NCBI RefSeq assembly: GCF_037975245.1
Contig: NC_092576.1
Location: 16,340,111 to 16,404,110, forward strand
Reading direction: 5' to 3'
Source: Apostichopus japonicus
Taxonomy: Eukaryota; Echinodermata; Holothuroidea; Aspidochirotida; Stichopodidae
DNA length: 64,000 nt
Below are positions 1 to 21,310 of the stretch, piece after piece. Both the position numbers and the translations under genes were made by a program. The number at the start of each line of letters is the position of its first letter. Position 1 is the stretch's first letter. The notes below the pieces were generated by a model. That model worked only from the letters and a program-made list of their open reading frames with translations. It made no database searches and was not told the origin of the DNA.

Positions 1-102
1 TTAATATATTTTGTAGATGTATATTTCTGATATAAATATCCTTATATATACGATACACATAAAGGTGGAACCGTTAACAGTGCATTGGGGGAATGTACTT
101 AC

Positions 103-9067
<8,965 letters not shown>

Positions 9068-9519
9068 GATGCTCCGATTATGAAGATGCCACAGCTCATC
9101 CAAACCCAAAACTATATTAATCAAGAATGAAAGAAGATAGGCTATGTTTCGATTTATATAGCTTTCTTTTATATGCTGGTGTCATACTTTATCAGGAATA
9201 ATCAACATATATGGAAACAACACCTACGTAGGTGTCTCTCAGCAAACGACTGTTAAAATGCTTTTGATAACATTCAAGTCGTTTAGTGGTTTCAACTTCA
9301 ATCTGCCAACGCTGTATGTACCCACTCGAAGATGACATTGCAATAAGCGAGTTCAGAGTTGCATTGCGCAATCGAGGTCAACAGGTCAAATAAGAATACT
9401 CTCGTTGAGACGAGAGTTGTCTGTTCGCGTAACCACGCTAACTTAATGAGCACCTACAGTAAACATTAGAAATCGCATAACTTACGTCTAAATTTACTCT
9501 GTTTTTTTTTCGCTTCGGG
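9068..9519. other. Spacer between receptor start and SAP-like fragment
   Basis: Holds the candidate receptor TATA box (9166-9173). Otherwise unique sequence with no recognised feature. Confidence 0.5.
9166..9173 (-). promoter_or_regulatory. Candidate TATA box of the receptor gene
   Basis: TATAAAAG is read on the minus strand about 100 bases upstream of the receptor ATG. A second TATATAAA lies just downstream of it (about 9152-9159). Position and sequence fit a core promoter, but AT-rich DNA makes chance matches common. Confidence 0.35.
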
Positions 9520-10045
9520 ATGGATATTTCTACAAGTTTGGAACAGTTTAAACTTTGGAAAGTTGACAGACTGAAGGAATTTTAAAGAAACGAAAGTTGA
9601 AGATGAGTGGCCGAAAAGAAGAGTTGGTTGGTTTAGCGTATGCTGCCGTTCAGATGAACATTGCTGAAGTTAACATAGCAGATGCGCGAAATGAAAAGGC
9701 AGATGACTACACATCGGTACTTCAGGTTGAAGGAGAGACCCTGTCGATCCTTTTTCGGATTTGCCACTTGCATGGGAAGGCGAATTTGCAATGGAAAAAT
9801 AGCCGACTTGCATGTTCATTGATATTGCGCATTATTTTACCAGTATTGATAACATTGAACTGAAGCAAAGACTGATGACGGACTATAAAGATGGTAAAGC
9901 CTTCAGCTATTTGGAGTATTGGTGGCTCGGGGAAATTTTTTACAATGCTATTTCTGCCGAGTCAATGTTGTGCTTTCTAAAGGCAGAGTGTACACCATCG
10001 CAGCGTATTAATAATATTCCTTGGAATAACGCCTGGAAATTCCCC
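9520..10045 (+). pseudogene. SAP-domain gene fragment, SWIM/transposon-associated family-like, frameshifted
   Basis: ATG at 9520 opens MDISTSLEQFKLWKVDRLKE, then a stop. Adding one T in the T-run at 9580-9583 continues the frame as FLKKRKLKMSGRKEELVGLA, a SAP-like helix-extended-helix DNA-binding motif. A second shift near 9742 gives DPFSDLPLAWEGEFAMEK, a TAG at 9800 (a Trp is expected in EKWPTCMFIDI), then CMFIDIAHYF, DYKDGKAFSYLEYWWLGEI and AECTPSQRI. I recall this order from SAP-containing proteins of marine invertebrates that continue into a SWIM zinc-binding region. That downstream part is missing or lies in another exon. Three lesions in 280 bases argue for a dead copy. It is divergent to the receptor, about 450 bases from its ATG. 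Confidence 0.5.
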
Positions 10046-10109
10046 CACCCGCTGAATATTTTTTATAATGTTCTTACCAAATATTTTTTTTTTTCTGTTT
10101 GAACAAATT

Positions 10110-12780
10110 GAACCCACCCTATAAGTAGTAGGAATATGCCAAGAATAAGACTAAGTTTATTTTAAATCACGCATAAAAATGAAAAGAACTAATATTTCTT
10201 AACATGAAAAGCCAACTACAAGATATCAATGCCTCTACTATGCAGACTATCACGGCCAGAAAAAATGTTTTTTCCCTGGAACATAAATCCGACTTAGACT
10301 TCGGATTTCCCGCCGCGGAACGCATTGTAGGGGGGGGGGGTCCCCCACCAGAAGCTAAAGCTTTTTGAAAATTGAAGACCCAAATGACGCGATTTGGTGG
10401 CCCATTTTTACAGTGATTGCCAGTGTACTACACATGTGTTAAACCATGTCACGGTAGCACATGAGTCGTTTTGGTGCAACATGAATCCCGGTATCGTAAC
10501 TACAACCGGTATTTTCCTCAACTTCCATCTATGGTTCAAAGCACTTAGTGACGAGACTGTCAATGTCATAAATTCAATAGGCATAGCCTAGGCTACAGTA
10601 TATACACTCTTACACGCACGGTTATAAAAAATATAAAAAATGACACGCTATATTAGGACCTTTGTTTTTTACACTTCCAAAAGAAAAGCACAAACCGTGG
10701 AAAAAGCAACCCACACCATCCTTCATTCATACTCGACGTAAGATGTTAGATTATCACGTTCGCACATGGATTAAACTAGTAATCCGTACACAAAAAGAAA
10801 TTGGGAGTTCCCCACTATTCCATGATATTGGAATAGGGCAACCCCTTCAAGTTCAAAAGTTCACAATGAAAAGTTTTTAACTATCAACACGTCACCACGT
10901 GTTTGGAACTTCAGATAATAAGAATGTATCATAGGGGCTACGTAAACACGGGATTATAAACTACATACATAGGAATAGTACAAATTTATTTCTATCGTTA
11001 ATCGGCTATTGTTTACTCCAGAAAATATACTTTCAATACGTACAATATCAATTTTTTCGTACAAAAAATCTAAAAAATTAAAAAAGTGGAGAAAGATAAC
11101 TATAATTGACATCGTGGAACCCCCCGCATTAATAAACGAATCCAATTCATTACAGCATCTACTCTCAAGTACCGCACAGCAGTGTGTACCAGTACCGTAC
11201 CATAGGCTATCATAATATACAGTCCCGTGCGAAGATGGATTTAAACTGGATATACTCCCTGCGGTTTTGGCTAAAAATTTATTAAATCGTTATAATTATT
11301 ATAACAAAATGAGGTGAAATGCATAAGGGTAAGATTTTGTACATGGGAACCTTCACAATCGTCGTTTGAAGAAAAATAAATAACGAAAATTTCAGAATAA
11401 CTTTGAAGTCCCGTAACATGCTGAGCCCAAGTAACGTTCGATATTTGGTGTAGCCTAGGTCACGTAGTACACATAGGCCTATATTGACCCGCAGATAGTG
11501 ACTGACGGTAAATCGGTAATACTAGAGGTTAATGTGCTAATTTAATGGTTCACCTATGATGTTTTATTGTCGGACACGTCTTATTTCTTTTCATTTTTCC
11601 CTTTCTTTCTTTCTTCCTCCCTCTTCATGTTTTAGCTGTCTGTTTTTTTTATTTTTTTTATCTCTGCTCCAAAATTTCCCGCGAGTGACTAAAATTTCCC
11701 GGGAACGGGGTTCCCGTGTTACCTACTTTTTCCTTTATACACGTTTTTAGGTCTTAAACTCACCGAAATATGCACTTGAAATAAATTCCGAATGTCGCAG
11801 TAACCCATTCTTAGTGCGATTATCGTTATGAAAAGCTGTCATTGTTTACGTTTTCCGAGGATTTCATTCTCAGTTGACCTGACCCCAAGTGAGAATCGGG
11901 CATGCGCACTCGTAACTCTGAACTTGCTTATAGCAGTATGCATTTGTTTCGACTTGAACAAGCGCTAGAAATTGTTCAGTGGGTTCAACTGCTAATTGTA
12001 CCGAATCTATCCCTGTATTTACTCTGTCAACAGCGACTTTGATGTACTGACAGCACTTTCTACCATGGCGACCGTTCTTCAGATATAACATGTTTCTAGA
12101 GATGGTTCAACTGCTTGTATGTCGTTATGCACTGATGGGACCCATTTGAAGGCTTAATTGTGATGCCCTAGTTGAAGTTGTTCTAAGTATGACCATTTGA
12201 ACTCTTAACATCTAAAAGGAAAAGTTCAGTATTTAGATCTATCTGAATTGAGTAGGACAGGCTTTCGCAACATTAGACAACTTCTACAACTTTCTACATT
12301 AGACAACTTGCTCGGTGTAAGCACCAGTGATCATCGAACTGCATTGCAAGTTTTCATAATAGAAAAACAATCCGCGAAACCAAAAGCCTTTTGATGTCCA
12401 GTACTGATGATAAATTCAAACTACTTTTGGATGCAAGCACCCTCCATTTACCAGTTTACCCGCACGTCATAATTATCGGTATCTACTTACATATTTGGTG
12501 GCTGCGTCCCTGAACAAATAACGCACGTAACAAGTCAACAACGAAAGTTATTGGTCATCACTGAGCCCGAGTCAATCCCGAGCTGCCGTTTTACATTACA
12601 AATTTAACACCGTGCGAGGGTTTTAATGCCGTGCTTGCAGTCAAATGGGGCTGTATATGATAACTCTTTACCAAGACTGCATATCAGTTGCTAAACATTT
12701 CGTGTTACCATCCACAAAAATATCCTCGAAAATGTAATTATTCTACTTTCGTCATTTCTTGATCGCGTTTTTTAATCAAG
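10110..12780. other. No recognisable gene
   Basis: AT-rich sequence with a G11 run at 10330-10340 and short pyrimidine stretches near 11,590-11,650. Open frames are short, lack family motifs and are not adopted. TAGGCCTA-type words recur. Confidence 0.55.
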
Positions 12781-12784
12781 ATGG

Positions 12785-13350
12785 CATAAATACCTTACAA
12801 CCATGGAAACAGTCGTTGGTAATGCCTGTGGTATTAAGGTTTTTGGAAACTTAACATTTTGCTGTTGGAAGACCAAAATAACATCAGTTCAGTCAAGGAC
12901 ACTATTGAGCAGACAATCAGTAACCATCACAATCACAACCCTAGCCTGCTATGGGAAGCATGTAAAATTATCACAGGATCCGTGTCAATTGCCTATTCTA
13001 AAGCTGCAGCTAAACAACGAAAAATTGATGAAAAGAGGTTAATTTTTAAGATTGCATTTCCTTAACAGCTGAACACCATATTTTCAATCTGTTCATCTTG
13101 AAAATCAACTTGAGGAATTAAGGACTACGTTGGATGATATCTATGACTACAGATTAAAAGGCATTGTTATTAGATCTACGGCCCGTTGGTTTGAAAATGG
13201 GAACAAAAATACAAAGTGTTTGCTAAATTTAGATAAAAGGAATAAATATTATAACAGTATCAAGCAGCGTATTTCAATAGAGCTCATAGAAATGTTGCAT
13301 GATGCAGCAGTATCATTGGCATCATTGGACAGATATGTGATGCTGGACTA
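12785..13350 (+). pseudogene. L1/Tx1-like non-LTR fragment (region between endonuclease and reverse transcriptase)
   Basis: Frames at about 12,860-13,060 (SLLWEACKIITGSV..YSKAAAKQRKIDEKRL) and 13,100-13,300 (LENQLEELRTTLDDIYDYRL then IRSTARWFENGNKNTKCLLN) follow the L1/Tx1 linker pattern: W-x-x-x-K, a basic helix, then R-x-R-A-R-W-x-E-x-G-E-x-N-x-x-x-F-x-x-L-E. A stop and a shift separate them. The endonuclease and the catalytic reverse transcriptase are not found next to it. Confidence 0.6.
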
Positions 13351-13830
13351 AGCAGTTCTTTCGTTTTGGGGCTCTAGATAAACGTCTTTTGTCGACATTA
13401 GTACATATATTATAGAGTGATTTTGATCTCCTGTTGTCAATTTTGGCTATATCAACACCATTTATCGATTACAATGCAAAGGGGTAGACCAGCAGAACAT
13501 TTGGGAAAGAATAATGAGCTGGCTGAACAACAACAAGCCACTAGCCTACGCAGTTGAAATCAACCTACCATTGAGGAAGAGTGCACAGAATCAGAGTTCC
13601 AGCTCGTGAAAATCCGCAAGGACTATTCCAGAATATTGGAGGAACATCACAAAGAATTGGTGTCTTTGAAGGCTTCCCGGAAGAAATATTAGCATTGAAA
13701 GAGTTATCTCATAAATGATGTTAGTGTCCACCTTCCAGTCTTTTTGGTATGTAATTATGGGCCCAATGCAAGAGATAGTCACATACCGAGTGAGGGTTGT
13801 ATTTACATGAGGTAAAGCGATGATGAATCC
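13351..13830. other. Spacer with no firm call
   Basis: A short charged frame (about 13,555-13,690, ESEFQLVKIRKDYSRILEEH) may be a coiled-coil remnant of an element. Nothing else is recognisable. Confidence 0.35.
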
Positions 13831-13849
13831 ATGAAACTTTTTTTATGAT

Positions 13850-15960
13850 AAGTTAAGCCAGGAATCATGGGACACGGCTTATAGAGCTGCTAACGTCAAT
13901 GTGTCATATGGTAATTTCATTAAAATAATTGCTAAGTTTTAAACAGAAAATTGTTCAATTAGAATCATCTGGTATCAATAAAAAGAAGGTTACTGACAAA
14001 CCATGGATGACCAAAGGATTGCAAAATGCTTGTAAAAAGAAAAAGGCTATATATATATAAGATTCCTTAAAACCAGAACAGCATAAGCCGAAAAAAGGTA
14101 TAAAAACTATAAAAATAGATTGAATTCAGTTCTCAAATCCTGTAAAACTTAATACTTTTCAAAAGTTATTGATAAGAACAAAAATAATTTGAAAGAAACA
14201 TGGAAGGTTTTGAACAGTATCATAAATAAACACAATCGAGTTAAAGTAATTATCCTGACTCTTTTTTAGCTAATAATTTGGAAGTTAAAGAGGTTGATAT
14301 CGTTGATGGCTTTAATCATTTCTTCACAAACATTGGACAAAATTTAGCAACTAATTTTCTTGAACAAACTGGGTCTATTCTTGACTATCTTGCCAAAAGT
14401 AACATTACTTATATTTTACGCAAATACTGAGGTTAATGAAGTACTTCAAGTTGTTAAGATTTTTTCCAGTAAAACATCAATTGGTTGTAATGATATGAAC
14501 ATGTTATTGTTTAAAATATGATGTGATATATAGTTAAACCTTTTACCTTAATTTGTAATAAAGTCGTTCTCCGATGGTACTATTTCCTGATGCTATGAAG
14601 GTCGCAAAAATTATTCCTATTTTCAAAACTGGTGATAAAATTGCATTTAATAACCACAGGCTAATTTCATTGCTCCCTCAGTTTTCCAAGGTTCTCGAAA
14701 AAACTTTTTGTAAAACGGTTAGATGTTTTCATCACTAACAAGAACATTCTTGCAGAGAGCCAATGCGGTTTTAGGACTGGCAGGGCTTCATCAATGGCTA
14801 TACTACAGTTGGTTGAAGTAATGACAACATCTCTGGACAGTAAAAAAAATAACCGTGGGGGTATTCATGGATCTAAAAAAAGCTTTTGATGATACAATAG
14901 ATCACCAAATTTTACTCAAGAAACTGGATAATTATTGCTTCCGTGGTGTAGTCCATGATTGGCTCCCAAGTCATCTCTCTAATAGAAAATAATATGTCCA
15001 AATAAAGAATTCCAAGTCCGGTTTACTTGATGTCTCATGCGGGGTACCCCAGGGAACAATCCTTAGACCTAAGTTGTTTGTTCTCTACTTAATTGATATT
15101 TGTAGTGCTTCACATATTTTGAATTTTGTAGAATTTGCAGACGACACAAATAGTTTCTGTTGTCATGAAAATATCAATGTTTTATGTAATCTGGTGAGCA
15201 ACGAACTTCATTATTTAAGTAAATGGTTTGTTAAATAAATTATCTCTCAACGTATATAAAACAAAGTTTATAATATTCCCAAACCGTAGAGAGTAAAATA
15301 GCTTAAACATCTCCATAAATGATTCCAATATAGAAAGAGTGTACAATACACCTTTTCTTGGTGTATTTATAGACCATCAACTTACTTGGAATGATCATGA
15401 TACTCATATTTAAAAAAAAAACTCTCTAAAAGTATTGCAGTTATTCATAAAGCTAACCACGTGTTAAATACCAATGCCTTATATTCTATATATTGTGCTA
15501 TTTGTCTCCCCTACCTGAATTATTGCGTTGAAGCATGGGGAAATACATATAAAACCAACATTTCCCCCTTATATTGACACATGAGAGGGTTATTCGTATC
15601 GTTCGCATGCTAAATTTCTGGGCCAAACCTCTGAGCTTTTTTTTCAAATTAAGAGCATTAAAGTAACATCATGTTACAGAATTCAGCACGGGTGTTTTTA
15701 TGTTCAAAGTTTTTCACATGGTTTTAACTTCAACTCTACAAAATTATTTTTCCTTAGTTTAAAATAAGCGATTTAAATATAATTTCTATGTAAATTATGC
15801 AAGGACAAGTGATAAACAGTTTTCATATCCATATTTTGGTTAAACTCTGGAACTCATTAGATATTATAATTAAGTCAGCCTCAACACTGCACTCTTTTAA
15901 AAAAGATACCCCAAAAAATATTGTCAACTTGCCAAATCTAATTCCTAACTTTTAGTTTTT
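13850..15960 (+). pseudogene. CR1/Jockey-like non-LTR retrotransposon, heavily degraded
   Basis: Pieces in shifting frames run in the expected order. These are WDTAYRAANVNVSYGNFIKI, DKPWMTKGLQNACKKKKA, YKNYKNRLNSVLKSCK, AKIIPIFKTGDK, NHRLISLLPQFSKVLEK and FMDLKKAFD (about 14,865). They continue with SCGVPQGTIL (about 15,035), EFADDTN (about 15,131), FLGVFIDHQLTWNDH and LPYLNYCVEAWGN. Many frameshifts and stops make it inactive. The endonuclease domain is absent or unrecognisable. A possible 3' tail ends near 16,310 (AATAAAGTGTTGTCATTGTC). Confidence 0.8.
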
Positions 15961-16850
15961 ACTGTATTGATTTGCGACAAATTCATTTTCTTATATTTCT
16001 TTCCTTTGCTTGTTTTATATTATCTAATTTTTGTTATGGAGTTTTTTTTTTCCCTTTCACCAAGTTTTCTCCAGTATATGTATAAATTTATATATTCAAA
16101 TAGGAAAAATATTCCATAAGCATTCCGCTCTTTTTTCTCCTTTTTCATGCATTTGTATAGCTTAAATACTGTATATCAATTAACATGAAGATATTTTCTT
16201 TGTACCTGTCTCTCTAGATTGTATTGAATATCAACAAATATTAATTTATACTTTGCTAATCATTCATGTGCTGTGTACAATTGCTAGAAATAAAGTGTTG
16301 TCATTGTCAAATTGTTATTCTTCGAAATGCTAGACAATCGCTGGAATCTGAGAGCTACTATATAGTTAACAATTTAACAAAAATGGATTTAAAGGAAAAG
16401 AGAAGGTGGAACAGTGAAGGTGAGTGATATGTTCCACCAGGGGATCATGTTACGTTTTAGCGGAGGTGGCTAGAGAAAGGCGAATGTAAAACCTCTCGAA
16501 TTTGAATAGTAGAAGCCTCTTCCACCCACGGTTTAGCTCAAAATTTACCGAGGTTCTTCTCTTAGTTTAGATTAAAGTGTGAACAGTTTCCTGTGTGTTT
16601 GCTCTTGCTGTTACTGCTGTACTGAGATATTTCCTCGCTTAACATTCCCACCTGCGCATTTCCAGTCGCCACTAATGTGCTCCTTTTTTCGCGCCACAAC
16701 ATGGCGTCGTACTTTTTTAACTGTTAGTTGTGACAACATTGATTCGTGTCCTTCGTTGCTTTGCTATTCATACAAGTTGGATTGATTCTTTATTCATTCA
16801 CTTTTCACCCTCCGTTTGAACTTTTTAACAGATACTCAGTGTTTTCTCTC
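15961..16850. other. 3' tail of the CR1/Jockey-like copy and unique spacer
   Basis: The first 350 bases look like an AT-rich retroelement 3' UTR. 16,320-16,850 has no recognisable feature beyond a short cysteine-rich frame that I do not adopt. Confidence 0.4.
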
Positions 16851-16917
16851 TTTTTTTGTATCTTGCGTGTTCTATAATGCTGAGCCCTACAAACTCACTA
16901 CAGACATTTTATCTATC

Positions 16918-18440
16918 ATTCATGGGGACCAATTTTAAGTTTATCACTTTTAATGTAAGAGGGCTTAGGCAAGCAAGAAAACGGAGACAACTATTTACAT
17001 ACCTCCACAGGCGAAAATCGGACATAATTCTCTTACATGAAACACACATCTGTCTTACTGATGAAAAATACTTGGAAATGAAATAGGGTGGAAATAATCT
17101 ATTCTTGCCTGTGACTAATGTAAGTCGTAGAGTTTGTATCTCTTATTAATCCTAGTTTAACTTTTAACATTATAAAGCAGGAACGTAGTCCATTCGGTAG
17201 ATTTATAATAGCAGGTATTCAAGTTCATAATCGTATTTTTACGCTTGCATTCATTTATGCCCCTAATACTGACAATCACGGCTTTTTAACGGAAGCGTCT
17301 ATTATCTTAGGTAGGTTTCAGGGTGATAACATTATATTTGTGGGGGAAACTTAGTTCTCAACTTGGAGCTCGACAACGAAGAGGAAAACCCTAGAACCAA
17401 CTTTAAGCAAGGGAGAGTGTTTCAATTTCATGGCCACTCATGATCTTGTTGATATTTGGAGAGAAAAATCCCACCTGTTACAAATTTCACTTGGAGTTTT
17501 AATGTCGCTCCCGGTATTCATTGTAGGCTTGATTATTTCCTAGTTTATACAAATACTTGTCTTGCACTAACAGGTTTCTTCACTGTTCAAAGAGGGTTCA
17601 GGCAAGGCTGCCCAGTAAGTCCGTACTTGTTTATTCTAGTTGTTGAGATGTTAGCTTTTTAGGATTTAGAATAATAACATCATTAAAGGTACCACTACTA
17701 ACAAAAGAGAAGTAACAATTATGCTATAAGCCGACGATACTACGTTTTCCCTTGATGGTAGCAAAGAATCTATTGACAAAACTCTGCGTATCCCTTCAAC
17801 AGACTGGAACTTGCGTCCGGTCTATAAATTAATGCGATGGAAATGACTTGTTTCGCTTAAACTACGTGCCGAAGCTCTCAGACTTAAAAGTTGCCTTAAT
17901 GTATATTCGCCTATACGTCTCGTAATGTAATTGGCAAGACTTTTGCTCTGTCCCAATATTATTTCTCTTTCTAGTTTTGCCAAATTCTCCTAGAGAGGTT
18001 ATTAGAAAAAGTCATGTTTGACTTTACTTGGTCGGATAATCACGAACAAATTAAAAGTTCAGTTGTTATTGATTAGATTAGCGACGGATGGCTTAAGATT
18101 ACCCACGTCCATAGCTCTATGAACTGCTAATTTCTACATGGATAAGAACATATTGCAAAGTTTTGGAAACCAAATAATCTGGACCAACTCCTTCATTCGT
18201 ATTATCAACAGTACTCTAATGTATGATCATTTGTTTAATAAATATATAAAGGTCGTAAGTGATCTTTTTGTCAACGAGGGTAAGCCTCTAACGTATAAAT
18301 CGCTTTAAAGGTAAATTTCATATATATTCTATGCCATTTACTATTTGCTGGGGCTTAATCAGTTGTAGCCAGAAGGAATGGAGAAGGTCCGGGTGCCAAA
18401 GAAATGAATCTTCTAATGTAAATATTGATTGGTATAACAA
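16918..18440 (+). pseudogene. L1/Tx1-like non-LTR element with internal deletion
   Basis: The endonuclease start is clear: TNFKFITFNVRGLRQARKRR, then DIILLHETHI, FIIAGIQVHNRIFTLAFIYA (about 17,190) and LDYFLV (about 17,530). The sequence then jumps straight to reverse-transcriptase motifs, RQGCPVSPYLFILVVEMLAF (about 17,601) and ADDTTFSLDGS (about 17,731). About 1 kb that should hold the linker and the first RT blocks is missing. Downstream pieces (LATDGLRLP, about 18,080) match the C-terminal region. Multiple stops mark it as dead. It may be a separate copy from the 12.8-kb fragment, which carries exactly the missing kind of region. Confidence 0.7.
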
Positions 18441-20960
18441 TGTAATATGGTTCACGTCTTGAAATGATGATTAACTTTATTCATGTAAATTAATGACAAT
18501 ATGTATTACTTATTCAAGAATGTAATTCTGTTCAAAGAGTCAAACAGTACGTTGGGAGCGCCAGTGATTGTACACCTGTTTGGTTATGCTATAGGAACAA
18601 AAAAAGTCAACAATAGGCCTACCTTTAGTTTATACCGATTTAATCCGTTGAGTGAGGCTCAAGCTTCAAGGCTGACCGTAAGTATTTACAAGAAACGTGA
18701 TTCCCAAAACAGCAGTTTCATGTCACACTACAAGTAGACCAGGAAAAGTGGTGCCGAACAAAGCTAACTGGATTGGACTTCACCGTGTAAATGTCTCTTA
18801 TACTGAGGAGATGTGGCAATTTAAAGTGAAACGCAATGCGGGTAATTTGCATATAATCAACGATGTTGCAATACTGATAAAACGTGAATTACGGCAGGGA
18901 TTCGCCACGTTTGCAACTTGACCTCTACGTAAACTGCATTGTACGTAAATGTGAAACCCGAGACTAAGTTAAATTCGAGTCGGGTTCAGATTTTTTCCAA
19001 TTATTAATATAACTCATTTTCAACAACCTTGCACAGAATTAACAATATGAATAACTATAAGTAGATCTTGCAGCTCAACTAGTTGAGAACTTTCAGGATT
19101 TTACGGGATAGCGACGACTACAAATAACACAAAAATAAATTAACAGGAAAACATTGATGACACACTCCCTTTATATAGCTAGTTCCGTTGCTAATAAATT
19201 AAAATTTGAAATTAATATTGTCTGGTTTAAAATAAATGATTGAAGTCAAATATGGAAAATATGTAAAATAATGGTGCTCATTGGTTTTCACTGTTACATT
19301 TAGGACCACAATACAGGAAAATCATAATTAATATCAATTTAATTTTCTATGAATTTAATTGGATAGTACCTTACAATTAAGTCCCGTCACACACCGTGGA
19401 GGTATTGTTCAAGGTTATATATAATACGTCAAGTATAATGGACGACAGACGCCGAGAACATCAGAAACTGAAAGTAATTTAACTATGCCTAAGAATGTAT
19501 CATTTGATATCTAGATAAATACGGGAAGGATCACAAGATCCTCACAAAGCAGTCGGCTTCAATGGCCATATGGAAACATCCTTTATAAAATGGTTCATTC
19601 GCTCGATGCCCTTTAATAAGAGTTGAGACCCTAACTTAAATCAGTCGGGGAATTTTGAACTTAGTCTATCACTATCGAAACATATTAAACAACAAAGTAC
19701 ACCCTGCATGTTGTACATTGTATTATGTTTATTATGTAGATAATCGGATGTATAAAATTGATATCTCTAAACTTGATTCTTTAATAAGAGTAAGAAAATG
19801 TAGATTGAACGTATTTAAATCTTTGTCAGGAGGCAAAGGGTGTGCGTTAGTCAATCATTTAGTGTATACAACTCAGTTTCTTGAATAATGGTGTCGAAGA
19901 CCTTCATCTTGAATAATTAACGACATAAATGACGTCACGTCATTTCCAGTATCCGTTGGTCCGGTGGTGTAATGCATTAATGTATCGGTTGTTTATAACT
20001 GCGACGTGGCAGGTTTGTTAATAAAACAGATAATCAGCCGCCGCGTGGATGATCAAAGTGTGTCATGCATGATCGATGCTTGATCGGCTCCTGCAGGTTA
20101 GCAAAATAAAACTTTTTTTTTTATCAAATCAGACGTTTCTATTGTTTTTTTAAATAATGTTGTTATGATAATAGGCAGACAAGCAAATATTCAGAAAGGA
20201 AGCTATGATACTTAAACATAATTGGGAGGCTGTCCCAGACCTGAAAATCCCACCCTCCCGGGAAGAGACTAGTAGCTAGGAAAGTGAACTTTCTTCCGGA
20301 AATTTACTCACAAGCTCTCTTGCCGGGTTCCTAACCAAGCCCTACCCACTCTCGTTATGTGATGTGAGACACAAAATAATTCGAAAAGCGGGTGTGGAGA
20401 GAAATAGTGGCAACTACTTTATCAAATAAGCCATATTGTGCGAGTAAGATCTGTGTTCCTGTACTAAGATTTTAAACCTTATTTTTTTTTTCCTTGTGAT
20501 GAAGGTTTGGTAAAATCTTACTAGAGATTGATTAATTTACCTGACTGATTCTTACTTTGTCTCTCTCTCTCCTTTCACCCAAAGGGTATGCACGGAATCA
20601 TCGCGTAATTTTGCAACCAAGATGACCACACGTTAATCACTTTGAGGATCAAGAACTGTACTATCAACTGATTGCTAACGCCATCATTCGACCATTTTTT
20701 AAGAATACAATCACCTGACATACCGTATTTCGTTATGTCATTAGCACATACAAATGTACATTTATAATTTTTTTTATAGATAACGAGACAAATGTTTGCG
20801 TGCGACATTTCCTGATATTTCTTTGCAAAGCCCGGGTAGAGTTAATGTAACGACGAAAAGGTGACCCCGAGTACACAAATGAAGGCTATCTATACGAGTA
20901 TTTACTCACAGTTGATTACATGTACCAGCTCTTCATGTGTGTTGCAGTGTTAACTTACTT
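18441..20960. other. No recognisable gene
   Basis: Unique AT-rich sequence. Short frames at 18,501, 18,697 and 19,655 lack motifs. A weak tRNA-like stretch near 19,955-20,020 was not accepted. Confidence 0.5.
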
Positions 20961-20964
20961 GTAT

Positions 20965-21310
20965 ATGACTTAACAGAGACCGGATTTGTATGAACGTATT
21001 TAACTAAGATTGGTGTGAGTCGGTATGAGTACGATTACAAAAAAGGAAACAGAGATCAGATTTATATTTTACGAGTACAACAACGTGACTGCGGTTACAA
21101 GTAGAGTTTTTCCTAGGTATGAGTAAGATTACAAATTCTAAACATAGATTAGACTTGTGTTATAGTAGTTAAACAACATTAGTACGAGTAAAAGTAGGAA
21201 TTTCCCTTGGTGTGAGTACGATTACAAGTAATAAACAGAGATCGGATTTATGTTGCGAGTAGCCTACATGTAACTATGTTGTAGTGCGAGTACAATTAGG
21301 AGTTATTAAT
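20965..21310. repeat. Tandem repeat, about 93-bp unit
   Basis: The word AACAGAGATCGGATTTAT and variants recur at 20,972, 21,048, 21,141 and 21,234. Each of the last three is preceded by GAGTAMGATTACAA. Spacings are 76, 93 and 93. The units are diverged, with about 3.5 copies. Confidence 0.75.

Noticed and set aside
11870-12091. 73-codon cysteine-containing minus-strand frame
   Set aside because: No family motif, no splice-site support and no supporting neighbour.
19955-20020. tRNA-like stretch GTTGGTCCGGTGGTGTAATG
   Set aside because: Weak box A and poor box B, no pairing stems and no flanking duplication.
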